Positions 45,174 through 55,215 of a stretch of DNA of 64,000 bases are shown piece after piece. The notes under the pieces are model-generated. The model worked only from the letters and a program-made list of their open reading frames with translations. It ran no database searches and was not told the DNA's origin. This stretch comes from Apodospora peruviana (lineage: Eukaryota > Ascomycota > Sordariomycetes > Sordariales > Lasiosphaeriaceae): assembly GCA_033439685.1 (NCBI GenBank), contig JAUEDM010000003.1, positions 898,001 through 962,000 on the forward strand. The letters are read 5' to 3'. The position numbers were made by a program, and so were the translations under genes. Numbering within the stretch: the stretch's first letter is position 1; every line of letters begins with the position of its first letter.

Positions 45174-45722
45174 AGTTGTAGGTAAGCGGTATCTATTCAG
45201 TTACCTAGATACCTAGTAAAAGTAGTAAACCTGTAGCGAGGAATGTATAGGTTTCCGTACGAGGAAGATGTAGCAAAGAACGGAACTGAGCTCGGCAGTG
45301 ATAGCCATGTCAAAGATAAGTACGTAAAGTACCTTAGGCACTTCAAGTACCTAGCTCTAGCCCGTAGTATCGTAGTAATTCTCTTCTCTGTCTGTAACTA
45401 TGAGACGTGTATTGTAATACCAACTGAGCCATTTGGGATTAAGCCACGCATGTCATTACTTACGTATCCTTTGTTTTCCTATAATTTTATAACATGTGTA
45501 CTCATAGATATCTACTATGCGGCGTACTGAAGGGTTGACCATGCAGAAAAGAAAACGCCATTGGAACCTCGCTCGAGTTCCGATATTTCCTAAATATAAT
45601 GGATAGTAATTTGTATTCCTGAATATTCTTGCCAATATAATTTTCTTGCAACGTAGAGGGCATATGTGATACACGTTGCTGATAAAGCGACAAGTCACCA
45701 CGAGTAAGCGTCTACCTCAAGT
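45174..45722. other. AT-rich intergenic region
   Basis: Contains an ATG-initiated 95-codon frame (45243-45530) with a hydrophobic middle (YLALARSIVVILFSV). Its codon use looks random and there is no family signal, so I do not call a gene. TACCTAGATACCTAG and GTACCTTAGG motifs are present. Confidence 0.4.
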
Positions 45723-45983
45723 TCAAACACCGTCGTCCCTTTCCTGCCAGCCAGTGAATGGTAGGCGGAAGAGACAAGATAGGAGAATGGGGACGCCGAA
45801 GCCTGCTGTGAGGATGGTGATGCTGTAGCGGTTTGTTGTGACTGTTAGCCAGTTTTGGCTCTTAGTGCTGCTACTGCTGGCGGAGCCTCGCTTCTGTAGA
45901 CCGTGGTCCTCGTTCCCATGGACCGTGCCAGCGGCCAGCAGGCATAAACATGCCACCCATACGACGGAGATGAACTGCTTCAT
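45723..45983 (-). CDS. Small secreted or single-pass membrane protein, 86 aa
   Basis: Starts at the ATG at 45983 (MKQFISVVWVACLCLLAAGT), a clear signal peptide with cleavage likely near HGNE. After a short mature segment a dibasic KR (HGLQKRGSAS) could be a Kex2 site. Ser/Thr-rich sequence and NWLTVTTNRYS follow. The C-terminal part is hydrophobic (ITILTAGFGVPILLSCLF) and ends FTGWQERDDGV. The second hydrophobic stretch would make it a type I membrane micro-protein. No cysteine-rich effector pattern is seen. Family unknown. Confidence 0.5.
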   Translation of the reverse strand: MKQFISVVWVACLCLLAAGTVHGNEDHGLQKRGSASSSSTKSQNWLTVTTNRYSITILTAGFGVPILLSCLFRLPFTGWQERDDGV

Positions 45984-46628
45984 GGTAGTAGCTGCTGTAA
46001 GACCGGCTTTCGAGTTCCAAATGAGTGACAATGGTGTTGGTCCAGGAGAATTTAGTCCGAGGGACAGAGAGTGAAAAAAGGATGACGAAAGGGATGGATA
46101 GTTACATGAGACATGATCTCAGGGGTTTTGAAGCTCAAGACATTTCTTTATTACTCATTCTTTATGATTTCATTGACATGCCCATCGATTGACCAAGAAA
46201 CACATGGTCCAGGAACGCACAATGGACCACCGATAACGCAAGACTTGCCACAGAGCGGAGTTTGCGAGAATTTCTTTCAGCAATCACGGCGTCTTTGTTG
46301 ACTCCATGATCTCATTAAACGGGCTTGTTCAAAGCTACATGAGGCAGAGAGCACAACGCATGGCCCGATCTCAGATCTCAATGGCTTGGAAACAAATACG
46401 AGTCGGAGATTGTCCCTGATGAGCTCGGATCATTCCGATGTGGATTTTGTCCAACACTATGTTCTTTTCTGTGTGTTAGTAGGAGAATAAAGAGAGCCAA
46501 GCCCGACGCTCAGCCTGTAGGCTGCACCCGCCAAATCTCTGTGCTTGGTGAGTGAACAATTGTCTGCTTCCGCAACATGAATAGGGCGTTGAGACATTTT
46601 TTATGGATGTTGAACATGCTCTCTCGTC
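45984..46628. other. Intergenic, no gene seen
   Basis: Upstream of the small secreted protein candidate. No supported frame or repeat. Confidence 0.4.
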
Positions 46629-46853
46629 GGAAAACGACGCCGAGTCTATGTCGGGAAAAGAGTCGTTTGGGAGCCACGAGAATACATCGAGGACAAGGGG
46701 CTTATCGAAGAGCTCAATCGCGAATACGGAGGGCTTAACCAGGGAGTAGAAGTCCTAACCGCCCGGCGGGATTCTAATAGAGTCCGACACTTGGTCCACT
46801 GGAAAGGTGACAAGTGGGCGAACACATGGCTGCAGGAGAGACATTTAACATAG
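46629..46853 (+). pseudogene. Chromodomain-like fragment
   Basis: A frame of about 74 codons ends in TAG at 46851. It reads GKRRRVYVGKRVVWEPREY, then IEELNREYGGLNQGVEV, and ends HLVHWKGDKWANTWLQERHL. The last part matches the end of a chromodomain (hydrophobic strand, W-K-G, then ENTWE-like W-x-x). Chromodomains of this sort sit at the C-terminus of some retrotransposon integrases and in host chromatin proteins. No start codon or other domain is present, so it is a relic of uncertain origin. Confidence 0.4.
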
Positions 46854-46880
46854 ACCGCCGATTCCAATCCCTCCTGCCCC

Positions 46881-47625
46881 TTACTCTTTAATCTCAAAGA
46901 TCCCCTCGACACAAAAGATCCTTCTCCCATCCTGCGTGATCACCTCCGCCCTGGCTTTGTACCGCCCCACTGGAACAAACTGCTTAAACAGCGGTATAGG
47001 CCACGTGGTAATAACGGCGTGCCCCTTTTGGATCCCCGTAGGGCATGACCGGTGCTTGTCAACGGGTATGGTACCACCTCCAAGACTCTCCGGAATGGGC
47101 ACCTGTGTATCTTGAAAGATGTCAAAAGTCGCATAGCGGGCCGTAGAATAGCGGGTTCTCCACGTCAAGGTCTTCGTCCAGGTAGTCGGCCACTACCGTC
47201 AACCAGGGATAGTCGCCTGTGGGGCAGTCAAAGCTGCCTATGAAGCGAACGCGTTGGTAGTAGCCGCTGTATGGATGGGCGTGGCCATGTTAGTTGTTGG
47301 GAATTTCAGACATTTGAATTGGCTGCCTGGGTGACTTGAACCCCTGGAGGACTTACAGTCGAGGGGTGACTGGGAGAAAATCCAAGAACGAGATCTTGAA
47401 GATGTTGTCGGCTGGGTCTGAGTCTGAACAGGAGTAGGCTGGGGACCCCCCGGGTACCTTTTGACTGTGGTTTGAAGGAGGGGAGAAAGAAGGTGAGACG
47501 GTTATAGCGATCTGTTGGCGTTTAGCAATGTCTTGTGGCTGCGAGCGTTGGCGCGACGGCACTGCAGTTACGAGGCCGATGGCGACGCAGAGAATGGTAA
47601 AAAGTTGAAGGGCTTTGGGATTCAT
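46881..47625 (-). CDS. Secreted ML (MD-2/NPC2-like) domain protein with a one-base frame break
   Basis: Exon 1 is 47625-47357. It has a signal peptide (LQLFTILCVAIGLVTAVPS), then a Ser-rich segment and PAYSCSDSDPADNIFKISFL. Exon 2 begins at 47266 across a GTAAGT donor and ACAG acceptor. It reads YYQRVRFIGSFDCPTGDYPW and WLTVVADYLDEDL, then meets a stop. The remaining part in the next frame reads ATFDIFQDTQVPIPE, SCPTGIQKGHAVITTWPIPL and VGRYKARAEVITQDGRRIFC, which is the typical end of an ML lipid-binding domain with paired cysteines. Total exon length is 655 nt, exactly one base over a multiple of three. The extra base lies between 47121 and 47172, possibly in the four-base A run at about 47124-47127. 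It is either a recent pseudogene or a sequence error. Confidence 0.65.
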
Positions 47626-48654
47626 GATGGGTTGGAGCACTGAAGTCTGTTGCTGGAACTGGAATGAATGGAGTAAAAGTCGAGTTGCAAGTCGTAGCAG
47701 AAAGACTACCTAAGGAGCCATCGCCTTGTTTTGGTGGTGCACTGAAGCACTCCAACATCTCTATCTGATACGTCCGCCTACATGTGCCAGAGGTTGGGAG
47801 ATACCCCAATCTGGCCAGCCAGGCACCTACTACGAAAGGCCTTTACGCATAGAGACCGGCACCAGTGGTGTGGTTATGTTCTATTGCGCAAAAGTTGCCG
47901 TCACCAACAGCCAGTCACACCAACCCTTGCTGCCTTGCTCGGGGGCTACTCCGCTTTTAAGACCTGATCATTATTATTGTTGCTGTACCTAGCTATGCCT
48001 CACCCTGAAACCAGGTTGGCTTAGGGACAGGGATACAAGCATTGAAAACGTCAACCTTGGATATAACATCCATAGAGTTGTAATACATCGTTCGACCACT
48101 GCAAACACGAATGTGCATCGTGGACCTCAAATCTTAGACAGCCACGATCGAATATGCTGTTGTGACGTCCTGTCCCCAAACGTCCCTTAACTGGGTCAAG
48201 TGAAGGAAGCAGAGCTCTATAGAAAAATCCGACAGGCTTCTGCAACAGAGTCTGCTGCCTTGACGTCCGCATTCCCTTACTACCAGGTATACTCCTCTAG
48301 TAGACCAGTTCCTTTGCAGTTGCGATTGTGGAGTAGTCTTAAGGTACTAGTAGTCATATAGAAGCTCCAATATTCTTCTTTTGTTCTTCTTCCTTTTCTT
48401 TTCATATTTTTTGTCCCCATACTTCGTACCTTGCTGATATTCATTTATTATTACCTCTCTTTCGTTAATTTATCTCTTCTTTTACTCCAGGGTTCGATCA
48501 CAATTAACACCCGAGTTCCTTCATCACTGCCGCTTCTCTCCTTCGCATAGTTGTCAGTAGCTGCGCAGTGCGCTTGGCATCATAACTTCTCTCAGGACCT
48601 CTCACCCGGCTCCTGGGTGCCAAGATGACGCCACACTTGACTTGCTAGTAGTAC
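47626..48654. other. Intergenic, no gene seen
   Basis: 1 kb between two minus-strand genes. A T/C-rich stretch lies at about 48370-48500. No coding or RNA gene is recognised. Confidence 0.45.
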
Positions 48655-49292
48655 TTACTCCCAGCCCTCCCTCACAGCCTCCATAATAACCCCGTGATCC
48701 TCCCACTGCTTCAGCCCACTGACCACGACGACCGCCACGATCCCCTCCACGCCGTGCACACGGATCGGCACTCCGCCGCCGTGAATCGCGTACCTGCCAG
48801 ACTGCTCCTCGCTCATACCAAACTTCCGCCTGAATTTCTCCTCGTCGCCCTCGTACTTGCAGTGCAGGTACCACGTACTGCAGCCCCACCGAAGCACGCT
48901 GTTTCGCTTCCTGTCCACCCAGGTCTGGTTGTCCGGGCTCGTGCCGGGACCGGTGACGCACTGGAACAGGATCTGGTTGCTGTTGGCGAGGGAGATGGAG
49001 ATCACGGCCGGAGTGCCCTTTCCGATGGCTAGTGGCGAGAGCCGCTCGTGAAGGAGCTGGCCGAGATTCCAAGCGTCGGTGGTGGTGAAGGCGCGGAATG
49101 TCAAGCAGTCGCTCTCCTTTTTTATGGCTTCGAGCTAATGATACGAGACGACGTCAGGTTGATGCTGTTTAACGATCCTATCGGTTCATAACTCACATCC
49201 GTCGGAGGGGTGCTAATGGGCACAATGGGTTTAGTTATAACGTCCATGGTGGACTCGGGCCCGATACGACTGTACAAGACTTTCTGCGACAT
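48655..49292 (-). CDS. UPF0303 / heme-degrading-fold protein (YBR137W-like), 191 aa
   Basis: Exons 49292-49197 and 49134-48655 join in phase 0 (GTGAGT donor, ATTAG acceptor). The N-terminal exon supplies MSQKVLYSRIGPESTMD. Conserved blocks are AFTTTDAWNLGQLLHERLS, CVTGPGTSPDNQTWVDRK, VLRWGCSTWYLHCK, and the C-terminal AIHGGGVPIRVHGVEG followed by VVVVSGLKQWEDHGVI. These match the UPF0303/HbpS-like (Haem_degrading) family, of which yeast YBR137W is a member. The yeast protein is cytosolic and linked to the GET/Sgt2 pathway in published screens; its biochemistry is not settled. Length is normal (yeast about 179 residues), so this is a live gene. Confidence 0.9.
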
Positions 49293-50873
49293 TTTGCCTT
49301 TGGTATGATGGTAATGTTGATGAGAGCGGAGGTTTGTTTGGGGCCAGAGTTGTAGAGATCGAAAGAATCAGAGGCTGGGTTGAGAGGAAACGATGTTGAA
49401 TTTTTACTGCGGAGCCGAGCTCCATATCACTAACTGGAATCCATCCTCTCACAAATCCGGCAATGCTAGACATGTTAGTGCGATCGGCCTAGTTTTGAGA
49501 ATAGCCTTTGGCAGAAAAGTGGGAGTAACAACATCTCCTAGCTCGACCCTGTGGAAGATGTGTCCTGTGGACGAGGACTTCATCATCCTAGCTGAAAGGC
49601 TGGAACGGGTAGGTGTATAGATCATGAGAGCCCTTATGAGAGAGCTGCCGAGAGACAGACTCGGGTATGTGAAACCACCAGGACTCGAGAAGCCGACTAT
49701 GTCTTCGGAGAAGGATCCGTTTGAGCTTCATGGGCGTAACATGGTGGTATGGGAACCGATGTCATCGTAAAACGACCCTGAAAAGTGACCGGAAAGGGTC
49801 AAGTCATCGTTCTCTTCTGAGAGATGAGGCTGCGAAAGACGACAAGGAGAAAGTTACCATCATGCCAGCTTGCAGTTTGCGAGGACTGTCGAAGGTATCG
49901 GACGCCATGAACTGAGTTTGCAGTGTTTGTATCACCACGGAGGTGTGCAATGGAATTGACAGAAATCCACAGTTGTTGTGTTGGTTGAGACATGACCGCA
50001 CCTACTCCGTACCACCACTACCATCAACTTGGAAGGTACGAATGCAGGGGATGTAAGTTCCTTGGCAAGCACGATTTCCATCTCGATTGTAAACGGAAGG
50101 CTTCAACGTTGACCGTCTGGCCCCAGCCCAGGGCCATCTTGGACCGGCAGTGACCGGGTCACCGGGATTGGTACGCGGGGCTGCTACTTCACTATCAGAA
50201 GGACACCTGAAACCATAAGGTCGCTGTTAACGCTTGATCGAGAACTGAACCCAGGGCCTGGACGGAAAATAAAATTAGCAGCGCTAGCGGGGCCAAGGTA
50301 AATGGTCCCGCCTCTGTTGTGACCCCAACTTGCTGCTTCCGTCATCAAGATTCCCCAGCCTTCCATTCTTCAAGCTCGCATCATTCTTGCTCTTCTTCAA
50401 TTTGTTTGTTGTGTCAGCCCGGGCCGCGTTTAAGGCGATATCAGCTGCAGCCGGACTCCTCGGTCTTTTCCCTCCATTCATTCTTCCCCCATTTTCATTC
50501 TCTCGATCATTTAGAGTATTACAATTCACTTCAACTCCGACGTCGAGTTTTTCTTTGTTCCTCAGTCGGTGCCCCATCCCACATGGACCCGCAACCGATC
50601 CTCCCCACTTCTTAGCCATCCCTGCCCTGCGCCCGTTGTTGCATCCACGGTTTCGCATCGCCGCCCCGAATTCCCATCCCACCCAACGGATCGAAACCCC
50701 ACGATATCTGCCGGATGCAGATATTCCCGGCTACATCCTCTCGCTCGCGCTGCGCCGACTCGTTATCGCCTTAGATAAGGTACTCTAATTCATCGACATT
50801 TGCAGCCCGTGGTAGATCCCAAAAAACAAACATCCCTAAACAGCCCCTCGCAAGTACAAGTCAACCCATCGCG
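49293..50873. other. Divergent promoter region
   Basis: About 1.6 kb between the minus-strand UPF0303 gene and the plus-strand SOK1-like gene. The right part (50330-50870) is C/T-rich on the plus strand and probably is the promoter and long 5' leader of the SOK1-like gene. Upstream frames there (for example 50330-50788) could be leader uORFs but lack family signals. Confidence 0.5.
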
Positions 50874-53800
50874 ATGCGGCGACCATCCCTAGACCTGGCC
50901 GAGCCGTCTCGGAACATAGAAGAGTCCGTCGGCACGCCATCCCCTGACACGCCCGACCCTACCGTCGACATGTCACTCCCTCCGCCCGAAGACGAATTAG
51001 AAACCTTCGACGTCGATGCTGCCGATTCCAGGATCTACACCCCGCCCCCACATATCGCGGCACGACTCTTGTATCGGCCGACAAACCAGACCCGACGGAA
51101 AGATAGTGCGGCATCGTCGCGTCGTAACAGCATATCGTCTGCACCCTCGAGGTCTTCCCATGGTGCTGGTGCCCTACACGTGGGCCCACAGAGCAAGTAT
51201 GTTGCCCAGCATCTGCGTCGGGCCTCGATCCTCGAGGACCGAAAAGCGCGTCTCGCCGATCGTGCCGCCCACGCCGAAAAGGTCCGCCTACGTGCGGCTC
51301 TGGCCAAGGCCGCAGTCAAGGATACAAGTTTGAGCGAGGAGAGGGCGTTGGCTGCCGCACAGGCGCGAGAGCGCAATCTTGCCGAGATCGCTGCGGCCTG
51401 TGCTGAGGAAGTCAAGAGGGCCAAGGCCATCGCGGAGACGATGAAGGAGAAACGTGAGCAGGAGATCCGCAAGATGAAGTTGCAGATGGAAGAGCGTCTG
51501 GCCGATGCGGAGAGGAGGAGGGAAGAGCTCCGCAGTCGGAATGGTAGGGTGCGGGTGCGAGAACGAGGCCAAAGCCTCGTGGCGCAGAACCCCACGTTGG
51601 TCGAGGTTATGCCGCAAGTGGAGGAAGTCAAGGAGCATGACTCGATCCCTATGGTGGACGTCATTGCCGCGCCCAAGATTCAGTGCTGGTGGCGTTCTAT
51701 TAGAAGGAGGCGAGCCGTGGCCGAATTCTCCGCCCTGGGGCTCTCCATCGACGCTGTTAGGGAGACGTCCTTCGACAAGGTCACAGAGCTTCTTTCGCAG
51801 GAGAGGGTGTTGATGATAACCGCACATGTCCTGCGCATCTGTGGTCTCAAAGAGGGAGAGATGGGCTCGGTCGAGGAGATGGCGGCGGTTCGGTCGTTCT
51901 TGAGCGCCTTTCTCATCCTCGGCCACCCGTCGCAGGTGCTGAGCAATAAAGAGGGCAGAGGAGAACAGGAGCAGGTTGGGTCGACTCTGGCAAAGCCGAT
52001 TCACCTGGATGATCTCGCTAACCCGCAGTCGCAGGAGCTGGTCGGCAAGGCCCGAGATTTGCTCGTTTCGTTCGAGAACATCCTTGGGCGACTGACCTCC
52101 TTCAACAACTACACGCCGCCGCCGGCACTCGTGGAGTCGTTCCCCGAGGTCTACGCGACGTTCTATAACGCGTTTCTCGCGTGGAAAGCCCGGGATTCGA
52201 GCTCCTTGGTCGAATTGATGGTGATGCAGTTTGTTGAGCTCGATGCCATCTGGGAGTCCGTCAAGCACAGCACGGATGGGTCCGTTGATCAGGTCTACAA
52301 GGAGAGCATACGAGACAACCAGCTTTTGTTGCTTGTCAGAATAAAGAAACTGGCTGGGCCTGTGAGAGGGAAACAAATGGTTGCCGAGGCTGTCAAGGCA
52401 GCCCGCAAGGCGAAGGCAAAGAAGCCTATAGGCGATACCAAGCCTCGTGGTGCGGAGCATTCGACCACAGAGACAGCTATGGGGGTTCTAGCAGCCGAAG
52501 AGAACCGTCACAAATCCCAAACGCAGACCCCGACGCCACCAACGTCACCGGCTCAGCGACGCGAGACATTCAAAGTCAGCATCATGATTCCCAATGCCAA
52601 GAGTCTTCTGCCGGACAACAGGGTTGTCGTCCACGAGCTTGCCATTGATAGGGAGTTCCGCACCGAACCTCACGAATACCATGAGCAGCAGGCGCACATG
52701 CTCGCTCCCCTTTTCCAACAAATGCGGTCAACCATGCAAGCAGATGACCAAGACGCCCACTTCTTCTTATTATTGAAGGTCGCCGACTCTATACGAGAGA
52801 AACTGCAACGACTGGTGAAGGTAGGAAACCCCATGCACACTTTGATCGGAGGATTACTCGACACCGACATTGCCAGACGCCAGTTCTCGACCGGCAGCTT
52901 CTCGTACGAGAAGTTCTTCCAGGCCATGGGCTCTCTCCTCCCCAAGCTGTGCGCACCAGTCAGAGATGACGAGGTCAAACAGCTCATCGACGAGAAACTG
53001 AGCCAGGGCAACTACGTCGATCGTCTCGAGGCACTTAACGGGTTCATTGATATCATGCTTAGCGACTACGCCAACTACATGCTTCAACTGGCGGCGCCGC
53101 AGCTGATTGAGGAAGCGCCCGCCTACGAAGCAAAGAGCTTCGCCGCTGACATCCAGTCCGGCAAGTTCGGTCTCTCAGCTGCCAGCGCGGCATGGCGTGC
53201 AGCGCGGGAGAAGCTCGTAGCAGAGGCTTGTCGGAGAGACCCAGAGGGAGTCGATCTCGCCCGGTCGCGCCCAACCGCAAACCGCATATACAACCAGATG
53301 CTCCTGGACGTGTTCACTCACCTCGCGCCCCTCTCGCTCGAAGAGATGCCCGAGATGCTGCGTCTCGACCACAAGCGCGCTCTTGAGTCCGGCCGGCTGG
53401 CCAGAAGGATCATCACCACCGGTGCGATCCTGCTACAGTGCAAGAACCTTCTCAAGCGCGATGTGCGCGCCCCGTGGAAGAGCGAGGCGCAGCGGATCAT
53501 GCTCGTGCTGGAGAAGAGTGAGTTGTCGTCGCCGCAGATGGCCGTGGACGGTATCATGGCGGCGCTCGAGGCAGGGCGGTCGATGCCCGTGGCGACCAAG
53601 GCGCATCTCCGCGCGCTGGTTAGCAAGTTCGTGATAGCTGGTGCTGAGCTCGTTACGCAGACGACAGAGAGCGAGCCGCGGGAACCGGTCTTGAGGCTGC
53701 TGCTCAACAGGCTGAAGGGATACGTGCTCGCGAGGATCGCGGCGGCATCTGCGACGGAAAAGGTCAAGGCTACCAGCACAGCGGGCGAGAAGCTGGCGAG

Positions 53801-53978
53801 TCTGGGTCTGGCCGAGTTTGTGGATAAGGTCCGCGACATGGTGGATATGATTAGTCGGGTCTCGAGCGTTGATCGGGATGCCCATGGGGTATGGTGGGAT
53901 ACTGTTGCCGAGGCGGCCGAGAAGGCGGTTGATGCCGCCGCGACGGCGTCTTCTTCGACAACAGTTGCTTCTGGTTAG
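50874..53978 (+). CDS. TCP11/SOK1-domain protein, 1034 aa
   Basis: A single exon from the ATG at 50874. The N-terminal 80 residues are disordered, Pro/Ser-rich (SVGTPSPDTPDPTVDMSLPP). A long charged coiled coil follows at about 110-225 (AKAIAETMKEKREQEIRKMK). An IQ-like motif is at about 265-280 (KIQCWWRSIRRRRAV), which could bind calmodulin. The TCP11 domain occupies the rest, with FYNAFLAWKARDSSSLVELM and IDIMLSDYANYMLQLAAPQL as landmarks. Yeast Sok1, the family founder, suppresses loss of protein kinase A activity when overproduced; mammalian TCP11 acts in sperm cAMP signalling. A role in nutrient/cAMP signalling is therefore likely but inferred. No breaks; the protein is larger than yeast Sok1 (about 900). 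Confidence 0.9.
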   Translation: MRRPSLDLAEPSRNIEESVGTPSPDTPDPTVDMSLPPPEDELETFDVDAADSRIYTPPPHIAARLLYRPTNQTRRKDSAASSRRNSISSAPSRSSHGAGALHVGPQSKYVAQHLRRASILEDRKARLADRAAHAEKVRLRAALAKAAVKDTSLSEERALAAAQARERNLAEIAAACAEEVKRAKAIAETMKEKREQEIRKMKLQMEERLADAERRREELRSRNGRVRVRERGQSLVAQNPTLVEVMPQVEEVKEHDSIPMVDVIAAPKIQCWWRSIRRRRAVAEFSALGLSIDAVRETSFDKVTELLSQERVLMITAHVLRICGLKEGEMGSVEEMAAVRSFLSAFLILGHPSQVLSNKEGRGEQEQVGSTLAKPIHLDDLANPQSQELVGKARDLLVSFENILGRLTSFNNYTPPPALVESFPEVYATFYNAFLAWKARDSSSLVELMVMQFVELDAIWESVKHSTDGSVDQVYKESIRDNQLLLLVRIKKLAGPVRGKQMVAEAVKAARKAKAKKPIGDTKPRGAEHSTTETAMGVLAAEENRHKSQTQTPTPPTSPAQRRETFKVSIMIPNAKSLLPDNRVVVHELAIDREFRTEPHEYHEQQAHMLAPLFQQMRSTMQADDQDAHFFLLLKVADSIREKLQRLVKVGNPMHTLIGGLLDTDIARRQFSTGSFSYEKFFQAMGSLLPKLCAPVRDDEVKQLIDEKLSQGNYVDRLEALNGFIDIMLSDYANYMLQLAAPQLIEEAPAYEAKSFAADIQSGKFGLSAASAAWRAAREKLVAEACRRDPEGVDLARSRPTANRIYNQMLLDVFTHLAPLSLEEMPEMLRLDHKRALESGRLARRIITTGAILLQCKNLLKRDVRAPWKSEAQRIMLVLEKSELSSPQMAVDGIMAALEAGRSMPVATKAHLRALVSKFVIAGAELVTQTTESEPREPVLRLLLNRLKGYVLARIAAASATEKVKATSTAGEKLASLGLAEFVDKVRDMVDMISRVSSVDRDAHGVWWDTVAEAAEKAVDAAATASSSTTVASG

Positions 53979-55215
53979 TCGCCAAATCGGTTCCGGGCTA
54001 CCATCGACGGACGACCGCAGGCCGGGCGGCGGATGTGGTAGGATGCTGGGTTCATTTGGTTCGTTCTTTTTCTCTGCATGCATTTGCATTGTCATTGGTA
54101 CATGACACGACATACACGCATGTTTTTATGGGACGCCGTCAGCGAGAAAGGTTGATGGCACGGTACGGCATGGGATGGATGCATCATATACATTTTTTCG
54201 CTTTTCGTTGAAGGGTCGCATTCATATTCCCTTTTTCTTGACATTCTGGTTTTTATATCTTTTTTTGTACTGTTACTTTTTTACGACAGCGGATGAGTAC
54301 CTACCTAGTCGGATGGGCACGCAGCGGATTATTTATGGGTTGTGGTGGTGGCTTTGTGTGATGTTATGGGAGGATTCGTCTGGCTTCATGTTCACCCTTC
54401 GGATGCTTACAGTATCCATGATGATCGGTTAGTTGGTTCATGGGAGTTTCAAGTGGTTACTTATGTTTCGGACAGACAGACTTTCTGTTCCTGATGAATG
54501 AGCGAAATGTTTAAGTTGGTTCCATGGCGAAGGCCTTGATCTTTATTTTGACCTCTGAGTTTCCATCTCCCTGATCTTGAACTTGTGCTACCCCGATATG
54601 CTTTTGCGATTCCGTATTACCCCGCCGGTGGAAATTGGTTCATCATTCCCGGTGAGATCATCAAGATGCATAAATCTTCACTGCCACAATGGGAAGGCAG
54701 AAGTCATTATGGGGAATGCTCGAAATATAAAAATCATGCCTGTCTGGGCGGAAATAGCCGAGCTAAGATGGATCGGGGCAAGTGAGGTTTTTTTGCACAA
54801 GACCCAAAACTGCCGACCGCGGGATCCACCTGGCGAGAACCTGAACGCCAGAACGCGAAACGGAAAGGGCGGGGAAAACCTGAACGTCGCCTGGTGGAGA
54901 AGTTCGTGATACTACAGATTAACGTAGTTTCCATCCCACGCTTTCCCAACTACCGAAGCCAACTAGGTGAGTCGGTTCCACATCTAGAAAGGTGCCTACC
55001 TCGTGGTTGTGTTTGCCTCCTGCTTGATCTTTTTCTGAGAAAGAGCCTCCTCGCTTTCTGTGGATGCAAACTGCGGCACCTGCCGTCATCGTGCCTGCGC
55101 TGCATGCGGAGGTGGGGTCTCGTGTTCCGTGCAGAAAGAGACACCCGAAGAGGAAATCGAAGGGAGAGAAAAGTCTTCTGACGAGTTCGTTCGCGTTCAA
55201 CTCTCCTCCATCCGC
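53979..55215. other. Intergenic between two plus-strand genes
   Basis: 3' region of the SOK1-like gene (T-rich at 54190-54290) and promoter/leader of the aminopeptidase. A GTACCTACCTAG motif lies at 54298. No gene supported. Confidence 0.5.

Noticed and set aside
48489..48520. GGTTCGATC, similar to a tRNA T-loop
   Set aside because: No matching acceptor stem, D-arm or A-box is found in the right spacing.
51288..52460. 390-codon minus-strand open frame
   Set aside because: It lies fully antisense to the SOK1-like gene and reflects its GC-rich third positions; no motif.
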